From: Chitinophaga sp. 180180018-3
Lineage (GTDB): Bacteria > Bacteroidota > Bacteroidia > Chitinophagales > Chitinophagaceae
Reading direction: 5' to 3'
Length of the DNA: 64,000 bases
Assembly: GCF_037893185.1 (NCBI RefSeq)
Contig: NZ_CP140772.1
Location: 2,852,001 to 2,916,000 of the forward strand
The notes under the pieces were generated by a model. That model was not told the origin of the DNA. It saw only the letters and a list, made by a program, of their open reading frames with translations, and did no database searches. The translations under genes were made by a program, and so were the position numbers. Shown piece after piece: positions 35,873 through 45,401 of the stretch (position 1 is its first letter; every line of letters begins with the position of its first letter).

Positions 35873-36256
35873 ATGTTTAGTAAGACACCCACATTCAGTA
35901 GTTTCTCTGTCAATAGTCTTAGCGAAGCCAAAACTTTTTATCACGATGTGCTGGGAATTGAAACGGATGATCGCGAGCACATGATAAATCTGAAACTGGC
36001 AGATGGAAAGAATATACTGGTATATGAAAAACCGGATCATGCACCGGCTACCTTCACTGTGCTCAATTTTGTAGTAGACGATGTGGATGCAGCGGTAGAT
36101 CAGCTGAATGCCCAAGGTATTGTTATGTTGCAGTATGGAGGCCCCATCGCAACCGATGCCAAAGGGATTCATCGCGGTGAAGGCGGTGAAACCATCGCCT
36201 GGTTTGCCGATCCGGCCGGTAATATTTTGTCTGTTTTGAAATCTTCCATGTTATAG
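35873..36256 (+). CDS. VOC (glyoxalase/bleomycin-resistance fold) protein
   Basis: This 127-residue cytosolic protein (ATG at 35873; 35867 would add two residues) has one full VOC unit: two beta-alpha-beta-beta-beta modules beginning FSSFSVNSLSEAKTFYHDVLGIE and TVLNFVVDDVDAAVDQLNAQG, ending IAWFADPAGNILSVLK. The family includes glyoxalases, dioxygenases and binding proteins; the substrate is not predictable. A hairpin with GTAGGGTG/CACCCTAC stem (35802-35809, 35830-35837) and a TACTTTCG -7 element lie just upstream. It is more typical than the leader-bearing VOC gene at 22706. Confidence 0.87.
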   Translation: MFSKTPTFSSFSVNSLSEAKTFYHDVLGIETDDREHMINLKLADGKNILVYEKPDHAPATFTVLNFVVDDVDAAVDQLNAQGIVMLQYGGPIATDAKGIHRGEGGETIAWFADPAGNILSVLKSSML

Positions 36257-36310
36257 TACAATAAAGTTTGGTATCCTTATCTTGATGTCTGCCTGATACT
36301 GCTAATGAAA

Positions 36311-36341
36311 TTGTTTTTTTTAGCGGAATGATATACTTTCG
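36311..36341 (+). promoter_or_regulatory. Bacteroidota-type promoter
   Basis: TTG at 36311-36313 is followed after 20 nt by TACTTTCG at 36334-36341, a close variant of TAnnTTTG. It gives a leader of about 105 nt for the gene at 36455. Confidence 0.6.
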
Positions 36342-36454
36342 TTTTCGTTGATCACGTGTGTTTGTTTTTTCCCGGAGTTATCTTTATTGAGACCGTTGCT
36401 GTTAGATGATCTTCCATATCCTGTATTTAATCTATAAATGTTTCATAAACAAAA

Positions 36455-37132
36455 ATGCAAATGAACAAGGCAATTTTATTTTCTGCAACTATTGCAGCAG
36501 CAATGGCATTTACTGCCTGTGGTGATGGTGGTAAAAAAGCAGGTGGCGACAGTGCGGCCACCGCATCCTCCTCATCTTCCAATGCATCGGCCCCGAAAGA
36601 CGACAAGTTAAGCGGATTTATGTTAGGCGGTATCTATTTTATCAATGGATACGGTGGCCAGGCGGAAGTCAGCAAAATGATCACCAGCACAGAGAAAGCA
36701 GATATCATCAACGACTATAAACAACTGCTCGAATTCCCTTTCAAAACGGATGATGCAGCAGGCGCAAAAAATACACTGAAAGAGTGGTGGAGTATCAACG
36801 ATAAAGCTGGTCTGGAAAAGAACCTCGACGAGCTGACCAAAGGTAAACCCGACAGTAAGCACAGGGCATGGGATTACGCCCGCCTGGTGAACAATGCCTG
36901 CATGGGTTATGCAGCAGGATATCTGACGAAGGAAGAAGCAGAAAAATACGTAGCTGCTGCTTTACCACTCGCCCGCAAGGACTACAAAACCTGGGACGAT
37001 TACTTCGCCGACTGGATGGAAGGCCGCAAAGCATGGGGTGGTGATGAAAGCCATGCAAAGGAATTTGAAGATCTTTCTAAGAGCATTACCAAAGGAGATC
37101 ATAATATTTATCAGATATTGCCGCTGAATTAA
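36455..37132 (+). CDS. Lipoprotein with DUF1266-like domain
   Basis: This 225-residue protein starts at 36455 or two codons later. The lipobox is AFTACGDG, followed by a low-complexity Ser/Ala/Lys linker (residues 30-50). The rest resembles DUF1266: WSINDKAGLEKNLDEL, AWDYARLVNNACMGYAAGYLTKEEA, and YKTWDDYFADWMEGRKAW. That domain pattern of Trp and Tyr in helices is known from uncharacterised proteins, mainly cytosolic ones, so a lipoprotein form is less usual. A promoter precedes it and a strong terminator follows, so it is monocistronic. The function is unknown. Confidence 0.78.
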   Translation: MQMNKAILFSATIAAAMAFTACGDGGKKAGGDSAATASSSSSNASAPKDDKLSGFMLGGIYFINGYGGQAEVSKMITSTEKADIINDYKQLLEFPFKTDDAAGAKNTLKEWWSINDKAGLEKNLDELTKGKPDSKHRAWDYARLVNNACMGYAAGYLTKEEAEKYVAAALPLARKDYKTWDDYFADWMEGRKAWGGDESHAKEFEDLSKSITKGDHNIYQILPLN

Positions 37133-37159
37133 TCAAATAACGGATTTCCAGACCCGAAG

Positions 37160-37191
37160 GGCCGTGCCGCATTGGTGGTGCGGCCTTTTTT
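37160..37191 (+). terminator. Rho-independent terminator
   Basis: GGCCGTGCCGC pairs with GTGCGGCC across a short loop (with alternative registers, the core being GCCGCA/TGCGGC) and runs into T6. It lies just after the DUF1266-like gene. Confidence 0.75.
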
Positions 37192-37394
37192 CTGTGATTA
37201 TCCCGGTTGCAATAGAAAATTTTCCCGAAAATAATATTTGTATTAATGACAATAATTTATGATCTTGGCTGTACTAACTGAATATTTACCGGTTATTCCG
37301 GAACAGTGGGCAGTTGTGTTATCATATACCAGCAAATCATCCATAGCGGCAACCATTATCAGCAAAGAATCCATCTTTTAAGAGTCAGCCAATA

Positions 37395-37988
37395 ATGTTA
37401 TTCGGGGGTAACCAGCCATACAGGGAAGCAGAATTACTGCAACGGCTTGCCATCGCAGATGAAGGTGCTTTTTCTATCGTTTTCAGAGAATACTATGCTG
37501 TTTTATGTGCCTTTGCACAAAAAATTATCCAAACGGCTGCCGATCCGGAAGACCTGGTCAATGAAGTGTTTTTAAGATTGTGGAACAGGAGCGAGGTGTT
37601 TGAAGATGCCAGGCACCTGAAGGATTTTTTGTATAAATCTACCCGCAACGCCTGTTTTGATGCCCTCAAACGTGCTACCCACAGCAAAGAGCGACAGGCA
37701 GTTTTCCTGGAATCCCAGGACGCCTGGGAAACCGCCACTGATCTGGAAATGATCCGCATGGAAGTGTTCAATGAACTCTATCGTGAAATCAGCCAGTTAC
37801 CGGAGCAATGCGGTAAAATTATACGTATGGGGTATATTGAGGGTTTAAAGAATGAAGAAATTGCCCGCCAACTGGGATTATCTGTACAAACGGTGAAGAA
37901 CCAGAAAACGAGGGGCGTAATGTTGTTGAAACACCGTCTGCCACCCGAAATTTTCATATTGCTCCTGCTGGTATCTGCGCATTCCTGA
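37395..37988 (+). CDS. ECF sigma factor (FecI-like) of the MutS-containing locus
   Basis: This 197-residue ECF sigma factor has region 2 at about 20-80 (FSIVFREYYAVLCAFAQKI, DPEDLVNEVFLRLWNRSEVF) and region 4 at about 130-180 (LPEQCGKIIRMGYIEGLKNEEIARQLGLSVQTVKNQKTRGVMLLK). Its FecR partner starts 66 nt downstream and the STN-type SusC follows that, giving the complete cell-surface signalling set. The hydrophobic C-terminal tail is common in Bacteroidota homologues. It probably controls the operon through 50390. Confidence 0.93.
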   Translation: MLFGGNQPYREAELLQRLAIADEGAFSIVFREYYAVLCAFAQKIIQTAADPEDLVNEVFLRLWNRSEVFEDARHLKDFLYKSTRNACFDALKRATHSKERQAVFLESQDAWETATDLEMIRMEVFNELYREISQLPEQCGKIIRMGYIEGLKNEEIARQLGLSVQTVKNQKTRGVMLLKHRLPPEIFILLLLVSAHS

Positions 37989-38054
37989 TTTTTTTTTAAG
38001 GGGTTTGGTACTATCCTGATATCATGTCGTATTAATAGAAAGTACAGTGCTATT

Positions 38055-39272
38055 ATGGAGGAACCAACATCCGATGCCCTTTATATAGCGGGGCTTCTCA
38101 GCAAGCATTTAAAGGGAACTTTGACTGCAGAAGAATCTTCGCAGTTACATGCCTGGATAGCCGGTAGTGAACAACGTCGCCAATTATGGGAAGACATTAA
38201 TAATACGGAAATCCAGCAGGCAGGTGTAAAGCAGATCGCCCGGTATAATGAAAACGAAGCGCTGGAACGTTTCCTGGCTAACCATGCACCTAAGGAACCA
38301 CCGGCATCCCCCAAACGTGTTTATTTCCTGCAGCCATGGAAATGGATGGCTGCTGCAGTGGCTGTTATATTCATTGTTGTGGCTGGTTACTGGTTCCATA
38401 CTCAACAACAACATTCTCCCGGCATAGCGCATCATGTTCCGGTAAGTGACATTGCACCGGGAAAAAACGGCGCCATATTGAAATTATCTGATGGCTCCAC
38501 CATCGCACTGGATAGCCTGTCGAACGGAGTGGTTGCCACGCAGAACGGCGCCAGGATTGTACTGGACAATGGCGCACTGGTATACGACCCGGACAAAAGC
38601 AAAAGCAAGGAGATTGCCTACAATATTATTACGACCCCAAATGGTCGCCAGTTCCGGTTAAGCTTGCCGGATGGTACACAGGTGTGGTTGAATGCTGCCA
38701 GTTCTATTCGCTATCCCACTGTATTTGATGGTAAGCACCGGAATGTGGAGATCACCGGGGAAGTTTATTTTGAAGTGGCTCCGGATACCCGTATGCCATT
38801 TGAGGTAACCGTGTTGAATAATGCACGTATCGAAGTACTGGGCACCCATTTTAATGTAAACGCTTACGGGAATGAAGAAATGCAGCATACCACCCTGCTG
38901 GAAGGTGCTGTGAAAGTAATATCCCTGAAAGAACATGCCTCCGCGCTTTACCGCAATGGTATTGTACTCCGGCCAGGGCAACAATTACAAATGTCCGAAA
39001 CTCCCGCCATTATTAACCATGCAGATATAGACAAAATCATGGCCTGGAAAAACGGGCTCTTTGATTTCAATGGAATGGATGTGAAATATGCCATGAAACA
39101 GATTGCACGATGGTACGATGTAGAAATCGTATACAAAGGGGAAGTACCTGATATTAAATTTTATGGAAAAATCAGCAGAAATATAAGCCTGGCGGGCCTT
39201 ATCAAAGGACTGAACAATACAGGTGTGCATTTGCACATCGAAGAAGGCAAAAGACTGGTAGTAACAAAATAA
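38055..39272 (+). CDS. FecR-family anti-sigma factor
   Basis: This is a 405-residue protein. The cytoplasmic N-terminal part (1-93) is followed by a membrane helix at about 94-114 (PWKWMAAAVAVIFIVVAGYWF), a FecR domain (about 190-300: YNIITTPNGRQFRLSLPDGTQVWLNAASSIRYP, ITGEVYFEV, IEVLGTHFNVNAY) and a C-terminal DUF4974 module (FDFNGMDVKYAMKQIARWYDVEIVY). It pairs with the sigma factor just upstream and the STN domain of SusC downstream. Length and motifs are typical of Bacteroidota. Confidence 0.95.
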   Translation: MEEPTSDALYIAGLLSKHLKGTLTAEESSQLHAWIAGSEQRRQLWEDINNTEIQQAGVKQIARYNENEALERFLANHAPKEPPASPKRVYFLQPWKWMAAAVAVIFIVVAGYWFHTQQQHSPGIAHHVPVSDIAPGKNGAILKLSDGSTIALDSLSNGVVATQNGARIVLDNGALVYDPDKSKSKEIAYNIITTPNGRQFRLSLPDGTQVWLNAASSIRYPTVFDGKHRNVEITGEVYFEVAPDTRMPFEVTVLNNARIEVLGTHFNVNAYGNEEMQHTTLLEGAVKVISLKEHASALYRNGIVLRPGQQLQMSETPAIINHADIDKIMAWKNGLFDFNGMDVKYAMKQIARWYDVEIVYKGEVPDIKFYGKISRNISLAGLIKGLNNTGVHLHIEEGKRLVVTK

Positions 39273-39317
39273 GCATCATTTAAAAAAACAGATTGTCAAA
39301 CAGGTTGGTCGAAAAAA

Positions 39318-39347
39318 AGCCGGAAGCAGTTGGAGCTGCTCCCGGCT
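39318..39347 (+). other. Stem-loop between fecR and susC
   Basis: AGCCGGAAGCAG (39318-39329) pairs with CTGCTCCCGGCT (39336-39347) at 11 of 12 positions. No U-tract follows immediately. It lies in the 141-nt gap before SusC and could act as an RNA-stability, processing or partial-attenuation element in the signalling operon. Confidence 0.6.
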
Positions 39348-39413
39348 GGTAGTCGGCTAAACTTAAAATTTCGGTGTAACGAATTTTTTATCAACCAAAC
39401 CACAACCAAATTT

Positions 39414-42400
39414 ATGCAAAAAATCGCTCATGTAGAACGAAAGGGATGTCTATTGCCGGTCCCGATCCAAATATTGCGGATTATGAGAATTACTACCTTC
39501 TTTCTTTTCGCGTCCCTACTGCACGTTTCCGCAAAATCTTTATCCCAGGCGGTCACTATTTCCGGGAAGGATATGCCACTGACAAAAATATTTGATGCAG
39601 TATACAAGCAAACCGGCTTCGTGGTATTCAGCAACGACCGGTTAATGGAACGCGCCATTCCTGTCACCATTAACGCTAAAGAAATCCCGCTGCAGGATTT
39701 CCTGGAGAACGTATTCAAAAACCAGCCATTGACTTTTTCCATCGACAGTAAAACAATTTTTCTTGCTGAAAAACCTTACCAGTATGAGCATACAATGTTG
39801 TATGATTCTACGGTGGTACCCTTGCTGAAAGGAAAGATCCTCGATTCAACCGGTTTGCCTGTACCTGATGTGACCGTGGTGGTACGTAACACCAAACTGG
39901 TGGCGGTTACAGACATCCAGGGAGATTTCGTTTTTACAAATGTACCGCGGAATGCCACGCTGGTAGCCACCAATATTGCCTACCAGCGAAGAGAATTGAA
40001 GCTGGAAGGAAGGAGTGTGGTGACCATACGGCTCTACGCAGAAGTGAAAAAACTGAACGAAGTACAGGTAGTGGTCAATACCGGGTATCAGTCGCTGCCC
40101 AAAGAAAGGGCTACCGGCTCATTCGGCATCGTCACGGGCAAACAGCTGGCGCAGGTACCGGTGGTGAGCATACTGGAGCGGTTACAGGGCATGGTACCCG
40201 GCGTGGATATTTCTACCAGAACCACTGCCGGCAAAAGCCGTAACGCCTCCGTAACGATCCGTGGTTTGTCGACCATCAAAAGCGAATACACAAAAGTAAG
40301 CATGGATCCGCTGCTGGTAATAGACGGATTCCCTTCCCAGGTATCTATCGCCAATGGCGCACTGGATCTGCTTAACCCGGACGATATAGAACAGATTACT
40401 TTTCTGAAAGATGCAGCTGCTGCTTCTATCTGGGGCATCCAGGCTGCCAATGGTGTAATTGTGGTGGTTACAAAGAAAGGCACACGTAATAGTAAGCCGG
40501 TGTTTAGCTTTTCCACTACCATGGGCACCAGCAACAGACCCAGCCTGGGTTACGGCGAAATGATGTCGGTGCCGCAATACATCGACCTGGAAAAAGAACT
40601 GTTGGGAAAAGGAAGATATACAGACCCGGTTCCGCGTAGTACGCCCGGAAGTTATTATCCGGAAAATAACAGCCAGGTGCAGGCCATCTTTTTCCGGCAG
40701 AAGCGCGGAGAAATAACAGAAGCGCAAATGAACGCGCAACTGGCAGCATTGGGCGCTATGGATAACCGCTCACAGATGGAGAAGTACATGATCCAGTCGC
40801 CCACTACCCAACAATATAATCTCTCTGTTTCCGGTGGGGGGGTAAATAGTTCTTATTATTTGTCAGGTTATTTTTATAAAGAAGACCGGGTTTACAGAAG
40901 TAATACCAACAAGGGATATTCTCTGAAAGCGGGTAATACTTCCAGTTTATTCAATGGCCGTGTTACAATAGCTACTGATCTGACTTTTGGGAATACGAGA
41001 GATAAGATCAATAACGCCGCCGTAAAGGCCATGAGCGTTGGTTCCGGAGGTATGCGACCGTACGATATGCTCAAAGACGACGCCGGCAATACGATCTATT
41101 ATGATCTGCTGACCATTCCATCAACCGCCAGGTACCTTGAAAGCAAAGGATATCTTCCGTTCCGCTATTCACCGCTCGACGAGTTGAAATATTCCAATAC
41201 GTATAATACCGCTAATAATGTGGCATTGAATCTGGCCGTGAATGGCAATATCACTTCCTGGTTAGGGGTTAATATTTCCGGTAATGTAGGCCGTATGTTT
41301 ACAGAAAACGAGCAGTATTGGGAGCCAGATAGCTACGACGCCAGGATGTTGGTGAATAAGGCAACCAGTATTAGCCAAACCGGCGCCCGTGTATATGGCG
41401 TACCTCCCGGTGGCAGGCTGGATCTCAGCAATGGCCAGGGAAAAAGTTATAACCTGCGCGGACAGATCAATGTAAATAAAAACTGGAAAAACAGACATCA
41501 GCTGAATGTGCTGATAGGTAATGAAATCCGCGAATCTTACAGCAAAGGCAGCGGAGAGTTGCGCTATGGTTATGATAAGTCCATCAATGCTTTCCGTAGC
41601 GTGAATCCTTTTACCGGATATAAAGATATCTATGGATCAACACAATCGATCGGCCCCACCAGCAGGCCGGTTACTGAAAGTACCACCCGGTCGCTGTCGT
41701 ACTATGCCAACGGATCCTATACCTTCGATAATAAATATACGGTTTCAGGAAGCGCCCGTTTTGATGATTATAATTTATTGGGTGTTGAACGGCGTAAGCG
41801 CGCCATTCCATTGTGGTCCGGTGGTTTGAAATGGAATATCAGCAAAGAAGAGTTCCTGGGCAATATTAAGTGGATAGACCAGCTGTCCGCACGTTTCACT
41901 TATGGCTTTAGTGGAAATGCGCCACAGGGCTATGCTCCCGTTACTACTATTAATATACTGGGCGCAGATTACTATACTAACTATACATATGGTATTATTG
42001 ACAAACCGGCAATGGCAAACCTGGGCTGGGAAAAGACGAGGATGATCAACTGGGGCCTCGATTTTTCTTTCTTTAAAAACAGGCTGTTCGGGTCTGCGGA
42101 ATATTATAAAAAGCATACGACAGATATCATCTGGCAATTGCCGATTAATGGTACTTATGGTTTTACATCTACCTTATTCAATACCGCTAACCTGGAAGGC
42201 CATGGGGTAGACCTGGGAATCAATGTAGTGCCTGTCTGGAGCCGGAACTGGAAATGGACGGCCACTATCAATATGTCTTACAACACGAATATCATCAAAG
42301 ACATACGTTTCGAAAGGCCTACTACCTATTTTGCGCCAGAGATGCTTTATTCAGGTTATCCAACCGATTACCTGTTTACCTATGCCTGGGCAGGACTGGA

Positions 42401-43019
42401 TAATACTGGTCAGGCGTTGATTTATAACGGCAACGACCACACGAAAAAATATGCTGTATCGGAGTTTCCTTATGAAAATGCGCGTGTGTATGCCGGCCGG
42501 ACTACCTCTCCCTGGTTTGGAAGTTTCAGCCATTCTGTACAATACAAGGGCTTTGACCTCAATGTACAGTTCCAGTGCGCTTTTGGCGGTGTTTTCCTGA
42601 AGCCATCCCTCCAGGACCTGGGATATAGTAATAATCTTTTTGCAGGAAGAAACGGTGACCTGGCCAATCGTTGGAGAAAGCCGGGCGATGAGGCTTTTAC
42701 CAATGTGCCGGGGTTGGCATTTGGGGCCAATACTAATTTCTACACCAGCAGTGCACGATACAGGGAATCAGATTTACTGGTAAGAAGTCGCAGTAATATC
42801 AAATTGCAACAGGTAATGTTGTCATATACTATTCCTGCTGCCTTACTGGGTAAGGCCGGTCTGAAGAGCGTAACCGTTTCCGCGCTGGCCCGCAACCTGG
42901 GTATGATCTGGGCAGCGAATAAAGAAAAGCTTGATCCTGATTATCTCTACGTTACCGGGAACAACTATCAGCTTCCTCCGTTAACCAATTACTCTTTCAG
43001 AGTGGCACTGAGTTTCTAA
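39414..43019 (+). CDS. SusC/RagA TonB-dependent transporter with STN domain (MutS-linked locus)
   Basis: The frame opens at 39330, but the ATG at 39414 (MQKIAHVERK) is the likelier start because the upstream part would encode the stem-loop at 39318. This gives 1201 residues with a delayed signal peptide (MRITTFFLFASLLHVSAKS). An STN domain follows (PLTKIFDAVYKQTGFVVFSN), then a carboxypeptidase-like domain (LKGKILDSTGLPVPDVTVVV), the plug (ILERLQGMVPGVDIS, IEQITFLKDAAAASIWGIQAANGVIVVVT) and a barrel ending in Phe (SFRVALSF). No glycosidase is nearby, so the imported ligand is unknown. It is the uptake and sensing end of the ABC/MutS locus. Confidence 0.95.
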   Translation: MQKIAHVERKGCLLPVPIQILRIMRITTFFLFASLLHVSAKSLSQAVTISGKDMPLTKIFDAVYKQTGFVVFSNDRLMERAIPVTINAKEIPLQDFLENVFKNQPLTFSIDSKTIFLAEKPYQYEHTMLYDSTVVPLLKGKILDSTGLPVPDVTVVVRNTKLVAVTDIQGDFVFTNVPRNATLVATNIAYQRRELKLEGRSVVTIRLYAEVKKLNEVQVVVNTGYQSLPKERATGSFGIVTGKQLAQVPVVSILERLQGMVPGVDISTRTTAGKSRNASVTIRGLSTIKSEYTKVSMDPLLVIDGFPSQVSIANGALDLLNPDDIEQITFLKDAAAASIWGIQAANGVIVVVTKKGTRNSKPVFSFSTTMGTSNRPSLGYGEMMSVPQYIDLEKELLGKGRYTDPVPRSTPGSYYPENNSQVQAIFFRQKRGEITEAQMNAQLAALGAMDNRSQMEKYMIQSPTTQQYNLSVSGGGVNSSYYLSGYFYKEDRVYRSNTNKGYSLKAGNTSSLFNGRVTIATDLTFGNTRDKINNAAVKAMSVGSGGMRPYDMLKDDAGNTIYYDLLTIPSTARYLESKGYLPFRYSPLDELKYSNTYNTANNVALNLAVNGNITSWLGVNISGNVGRMFTENEQYWEPDSYDARMLVNKATSISQTGARVYGVPPGGRLDLSNGQGKSYNLRGQINVNKNWKNRHQLNVLIGNEIRESYSKGSGELRYGYDKSINAFRSVNPFTGYKDIYGSTQSIGPTSRPVTESTTRSLSYYANGSYTFDNKYTVSGSARFDDYNLLGVERRKRAIPLWSGGLKWNISKEEFLGNIKWIDQLSARFTYGFSGNAPQGYAPVTTINILGADYYTNYTYGIIDKPAMANLGWEKTRMINWGLDFSFFKNRLFGSAEYYKKHTTDIIWQLPINGTYGFTSTLFNTANLEGHGVDLGINVVPVWSRNWKWTATINMSYNTNIIKDIRFERPTTYFAPEMLYSGYPTDYLFTYAWAGLDNTGQALIYNGNDHTKKYAVSEFPYENARVYAGRTTSPWFGSFSHSVQYKGFDLNVQFQCAFGGVFLKPSLQDLGYSNNLFAGRNGDLANRWRKPGDEAFTNVPGLAFGANTNFYTSSARYRESDLLVRSRSNIKLQQVMLSYTIPAALLGKAGLKSVTVSALARNLGMIWAANKEKLDPDYLYVTGNNYQLPPLTNYSFRVALSF

Positions 43020-43037
43020 ATCATTAAACTACAAAGT

Positions 43038-44423
43038 ATGCGTCCATATAAAATAGTTGTTGCTTTTTTATTAGTTACTGTTGGTATAACTTCCTGCCGT
43101 AAATACGTGGAAGACGTGCCCATACAGGGTCAGCGGGTGTTGGTATATACAGATGATTACCGCGCGCTGATGAATGCCAGCGGCGACAGGCAGGAAGTGG
43201 CATTTGGACTGGCTCCATTGATGAGCTCCGATGATGTGGATCTGATTGCTCCGGAGATCCAGAATAATTTTAAAACGAATGTGGTGCAGTCGGCCATTTA
43301 TACCTGGCATAAACCCTTTTACACGGATCTTAATCAGGACAACGACTGGAATGTGCTCTATGCTGCCATGTATACCTATAACGTAGTAATAGATGGTGTA
43401 ATGGACAGCAAAGGAGGAGACCAGTTGTTAAAGCAAACGATCTTATCGGAAGCGCTGATGCATAGGGCCTTCACTTATTTTAGCCTGGTTAACCTGTATG
43501 GAAAGCAGTATGATGCTGCCACTGCTGAAACAGACCTGGGAGTGCCTTTAATGCTCAAAGCTGCGCTTTTCGTGAACTTAAAAAGACCATCGGTAAAACA
43601 GGTGTATGAGCAGGTATTGAAGGATATCAGGGTTGCTATTCCGATCCTGCCGGTTAAACAGGACATAAATTTCAGACCGAATAAGGCATCGGCTTATGCA
43701 TTGTTGTCCAAAGTATATCTCAATATGCGGGATTTCGCTAATGCCGCTGCTTTTGCCGATAGCACGCTGGACTTATCCGGCACGCTGTACGACTATAACA
43801 TCGCTTTTAACGGGGGGAATTTTATTTTCCCTTCCCAGTTTGAAGATAAGCAGATCCTGTTGCGGAAAGTTCCCCGCATCACCTTTGGCGCGCCGCAGTT
43901 AAGTCAGGCGATGCTCGATCTGCTGGGTACCAAAGATTTGCGCTATCGGCTTTTTGTGAGATCCGGTAATTCTTTCCGGCCTGCATTTACAGGCCAGGGT
44001 TTCTGGTCGCGCGAGAATTATTCCGGTTCGCCGGATAAGTCGGCAGTAGGCCTCTCTGTAAATGAAACCTGGCTGATAAAAGCAGAATGCCTTGCCCGCG
44101 CAGGTAAAAAAGACGAAGCTGTAAATATGCTTAATACACTCCGCAAGTTACGTTTCCTGCCCGCGGATTATGCGGACATTAGCGCCGCCACAGCAGCGGA
44201 AGCATTGCAGCTGGTAGTGGATGAACGCCGCCGTGAATTCTTTGGCTCAGGCCTGCGATGGTTCGATCAGCGCCGGCTGAATAAAGATCCGCAGTTCGCT
44301 AAAACTGTCAGCCGGGCATTTAACGGTAACACCTATACGCTGACGCCTAACAGCAATAACTATGTATTTCCACTAGCCAATATTCTCATTGCCCAGAATC
44401 CGGAAATAGAACAAAACCCATAG
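43038..44423 (+). CDS. SusD/RagB-family lipoprotein (MutS-linked locus)
   Basis: This 461-residue protein has lipobox Cys about 20 (VGITSCRKY). Features are the SusD helices ILSEALMHRAFTYFSLVNLYGKQYD, the TPR region ASAYALLSKVYLNMRDFANAAAFADSTL and the C-terminal NETWLIKAECLARAGKKDEAVNMLNTLRKLR and DERRREFFGSGLRWFDQRRL. It is somewhat shorter than the average family member and more divergent than the mannan SusD, in keeping with a non-glycan substrate. It lies 18 nt after SusC and 41 nt before the ABC ATPase gene. Confidence 0.93.
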   Translation: MRPYKIVVAFLLVTVGITSCRKYVEDVPIQGQRVLVYTDDYRALMNASGDRQEVAFGLAPLMSSDDVDLIAPEIQNNFKTNVVQSAIYTWHKPFYTDLNQDNDWNVLYAAMYTYNVVIDGVMDSKGGDQLLKQTILSEALMHRAFTYFSLVNLYGKQYDAATAETDLGVPLMLKAALFVNLKRPSVKQVYEQVLKDIRVAIPILPVKQDINFRPNKASAYALLSKVYLNMRDFANAAAFADSTLDLSGTLYDYNIAFNGGNFIFPSQFEDKQILLRKVPRITFGAPQLSQAMLDLLGTKDLRYRLFVRSGNSFRPAFTGQGFWSRENYSGSPDKSAVGLSVNETWLIKAECLARAGKKDEAVNMLNTLRKLRFLPADYADISAATAAEALQLVVDERRREFFGSGLRWFDQRRLNKDPQFAKTVSRAFNGNTYTLTPNSNNYVFPLANILIAQNPEIEQNP

Positions 44424-44464
44424 TAAAAGACAGGTTTACATCTACCAAAAAAATTATAAAATAA

Positions 44465-45394
44465 ATGGAAAGTATTGTCAGAATTGAAAAGTTATCCCAC
44501 AGATACAGTACCTCCTGGGCCATCCGCGATATTAACATGGAGATTAGTCCAACAGGTATTGTAGGGTTGCTCGGCTCAAACGGTGCAGGAAAATCTACCA
44601 CCATGAATATTGTATGTGGGGCGCTGAACCAGACAGAAGGCGATGTTTACATCAATGGCATTAACACGAAAGAACATCCGCAGCAGGCAAAAAGAGAAAT
44701 CGGCTTTCTCCCGCAGAATCCTCCGCTATACATGGATCTGACGGTAGACGAATACCTCCATTATTGCGCCGGTCTGCGGCACCTGCCAAAAGACAATATG
44801 AAACCCGCTATAAAGGAAGCGAAAGAACGTTGTGGTATTGATCATTTTAGTAAAAGGCTGATCCGGAACCTCTCAGGAGGTTACCGGCAGCGCGTAGGCA
44901 TCGCGCAGGCGATTGTACACCGCCCCAGGCTGGTAGTGCTGGATGAACCTACCAACGGCCTGGATCCTAATCAGATCATAGAGGTACGGTCGCTGATCAA
45001 AGATATTGCCCGCGACAGAGCCGTTATTTTTTCTTCGCATATTCTTTCCGAAGTACAGATACTCTGTAAAGAAATCAGGATGATCGAAAATGGAAGGATT
45101 GTTTTCTCAGATACGATGGAAACCTTCAATAACTACGTGGAGCCACACAGCGTGCTGGTACACCTGGAGAACCCGCCGGTGGAAGCGGAGCTGGTGAAAA
45201 TCAACGGCGTCACCAAAGTAGATTTTCTTACTGAAAGACAGCTGCGCATTTATTTTTCCGGTGAACAGGACATTGCCGAAAGGATTGTTGCAGCATCTGT
45301 ACATAACGGCTGGCGGCTTCGGGAAATCAGTCTTGATAAAAGTGCGCTCGACGAAATATTTAAGCAGTTATCCCATCCATCATCAAAACAATAA
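44465..45394 (+). CDS. ABC transporter ATPase (GldA-like)
   Basis: This is a 309-residue ATPase with Walker A at 37-45 (GSNGAGKST), Q-loop (FLPQNPPLY), signature LSGGYRQR at 136-143 and Walker B with Asp160-Glu161 (LVVLDEPTNGLDP). The C-terminal extension of about 80 residues is like that of GldA and other drug/antibiotic-type exporters of the ABC-2 class. The permease gene starts 7 nt after its stop. Together they form an export or membrane-remodelling transporter. Gliding GldA is the nearest named relative I can see, but the context (SusC/SusD, MutS-like) is not that of gliding genes. Confidence 0.93.
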   Translation: MESIVRIEKLSHRYSTSWAIRDINMEISPTGIVGLLGSNGAGKSTTMNIVCGALNQTEGDVYINGINTKEHPQQAKREIGFLPQNPPLYMDLTVDEYLHYCAGLRHLPKDNMKPAIKEAKERCGIDHFSKRLIRNLSGGYRQRVGIAQAIVHRPRLVVLDEPTNGLDPNQIIEVRSLIKDIARDRAVIFSSHILSEVQILCKEIRMIENGRIVFSDTMETFNNYVEPHSVLVHLENPPVEAELVKINGVTKVDFLTERQLRIYFSGEQDIAERIVAASVHNGWRLREISLDKSALDEIFKQLSHPSSKQ

Positions 45395-45401
45395 CCGATT
45401 A

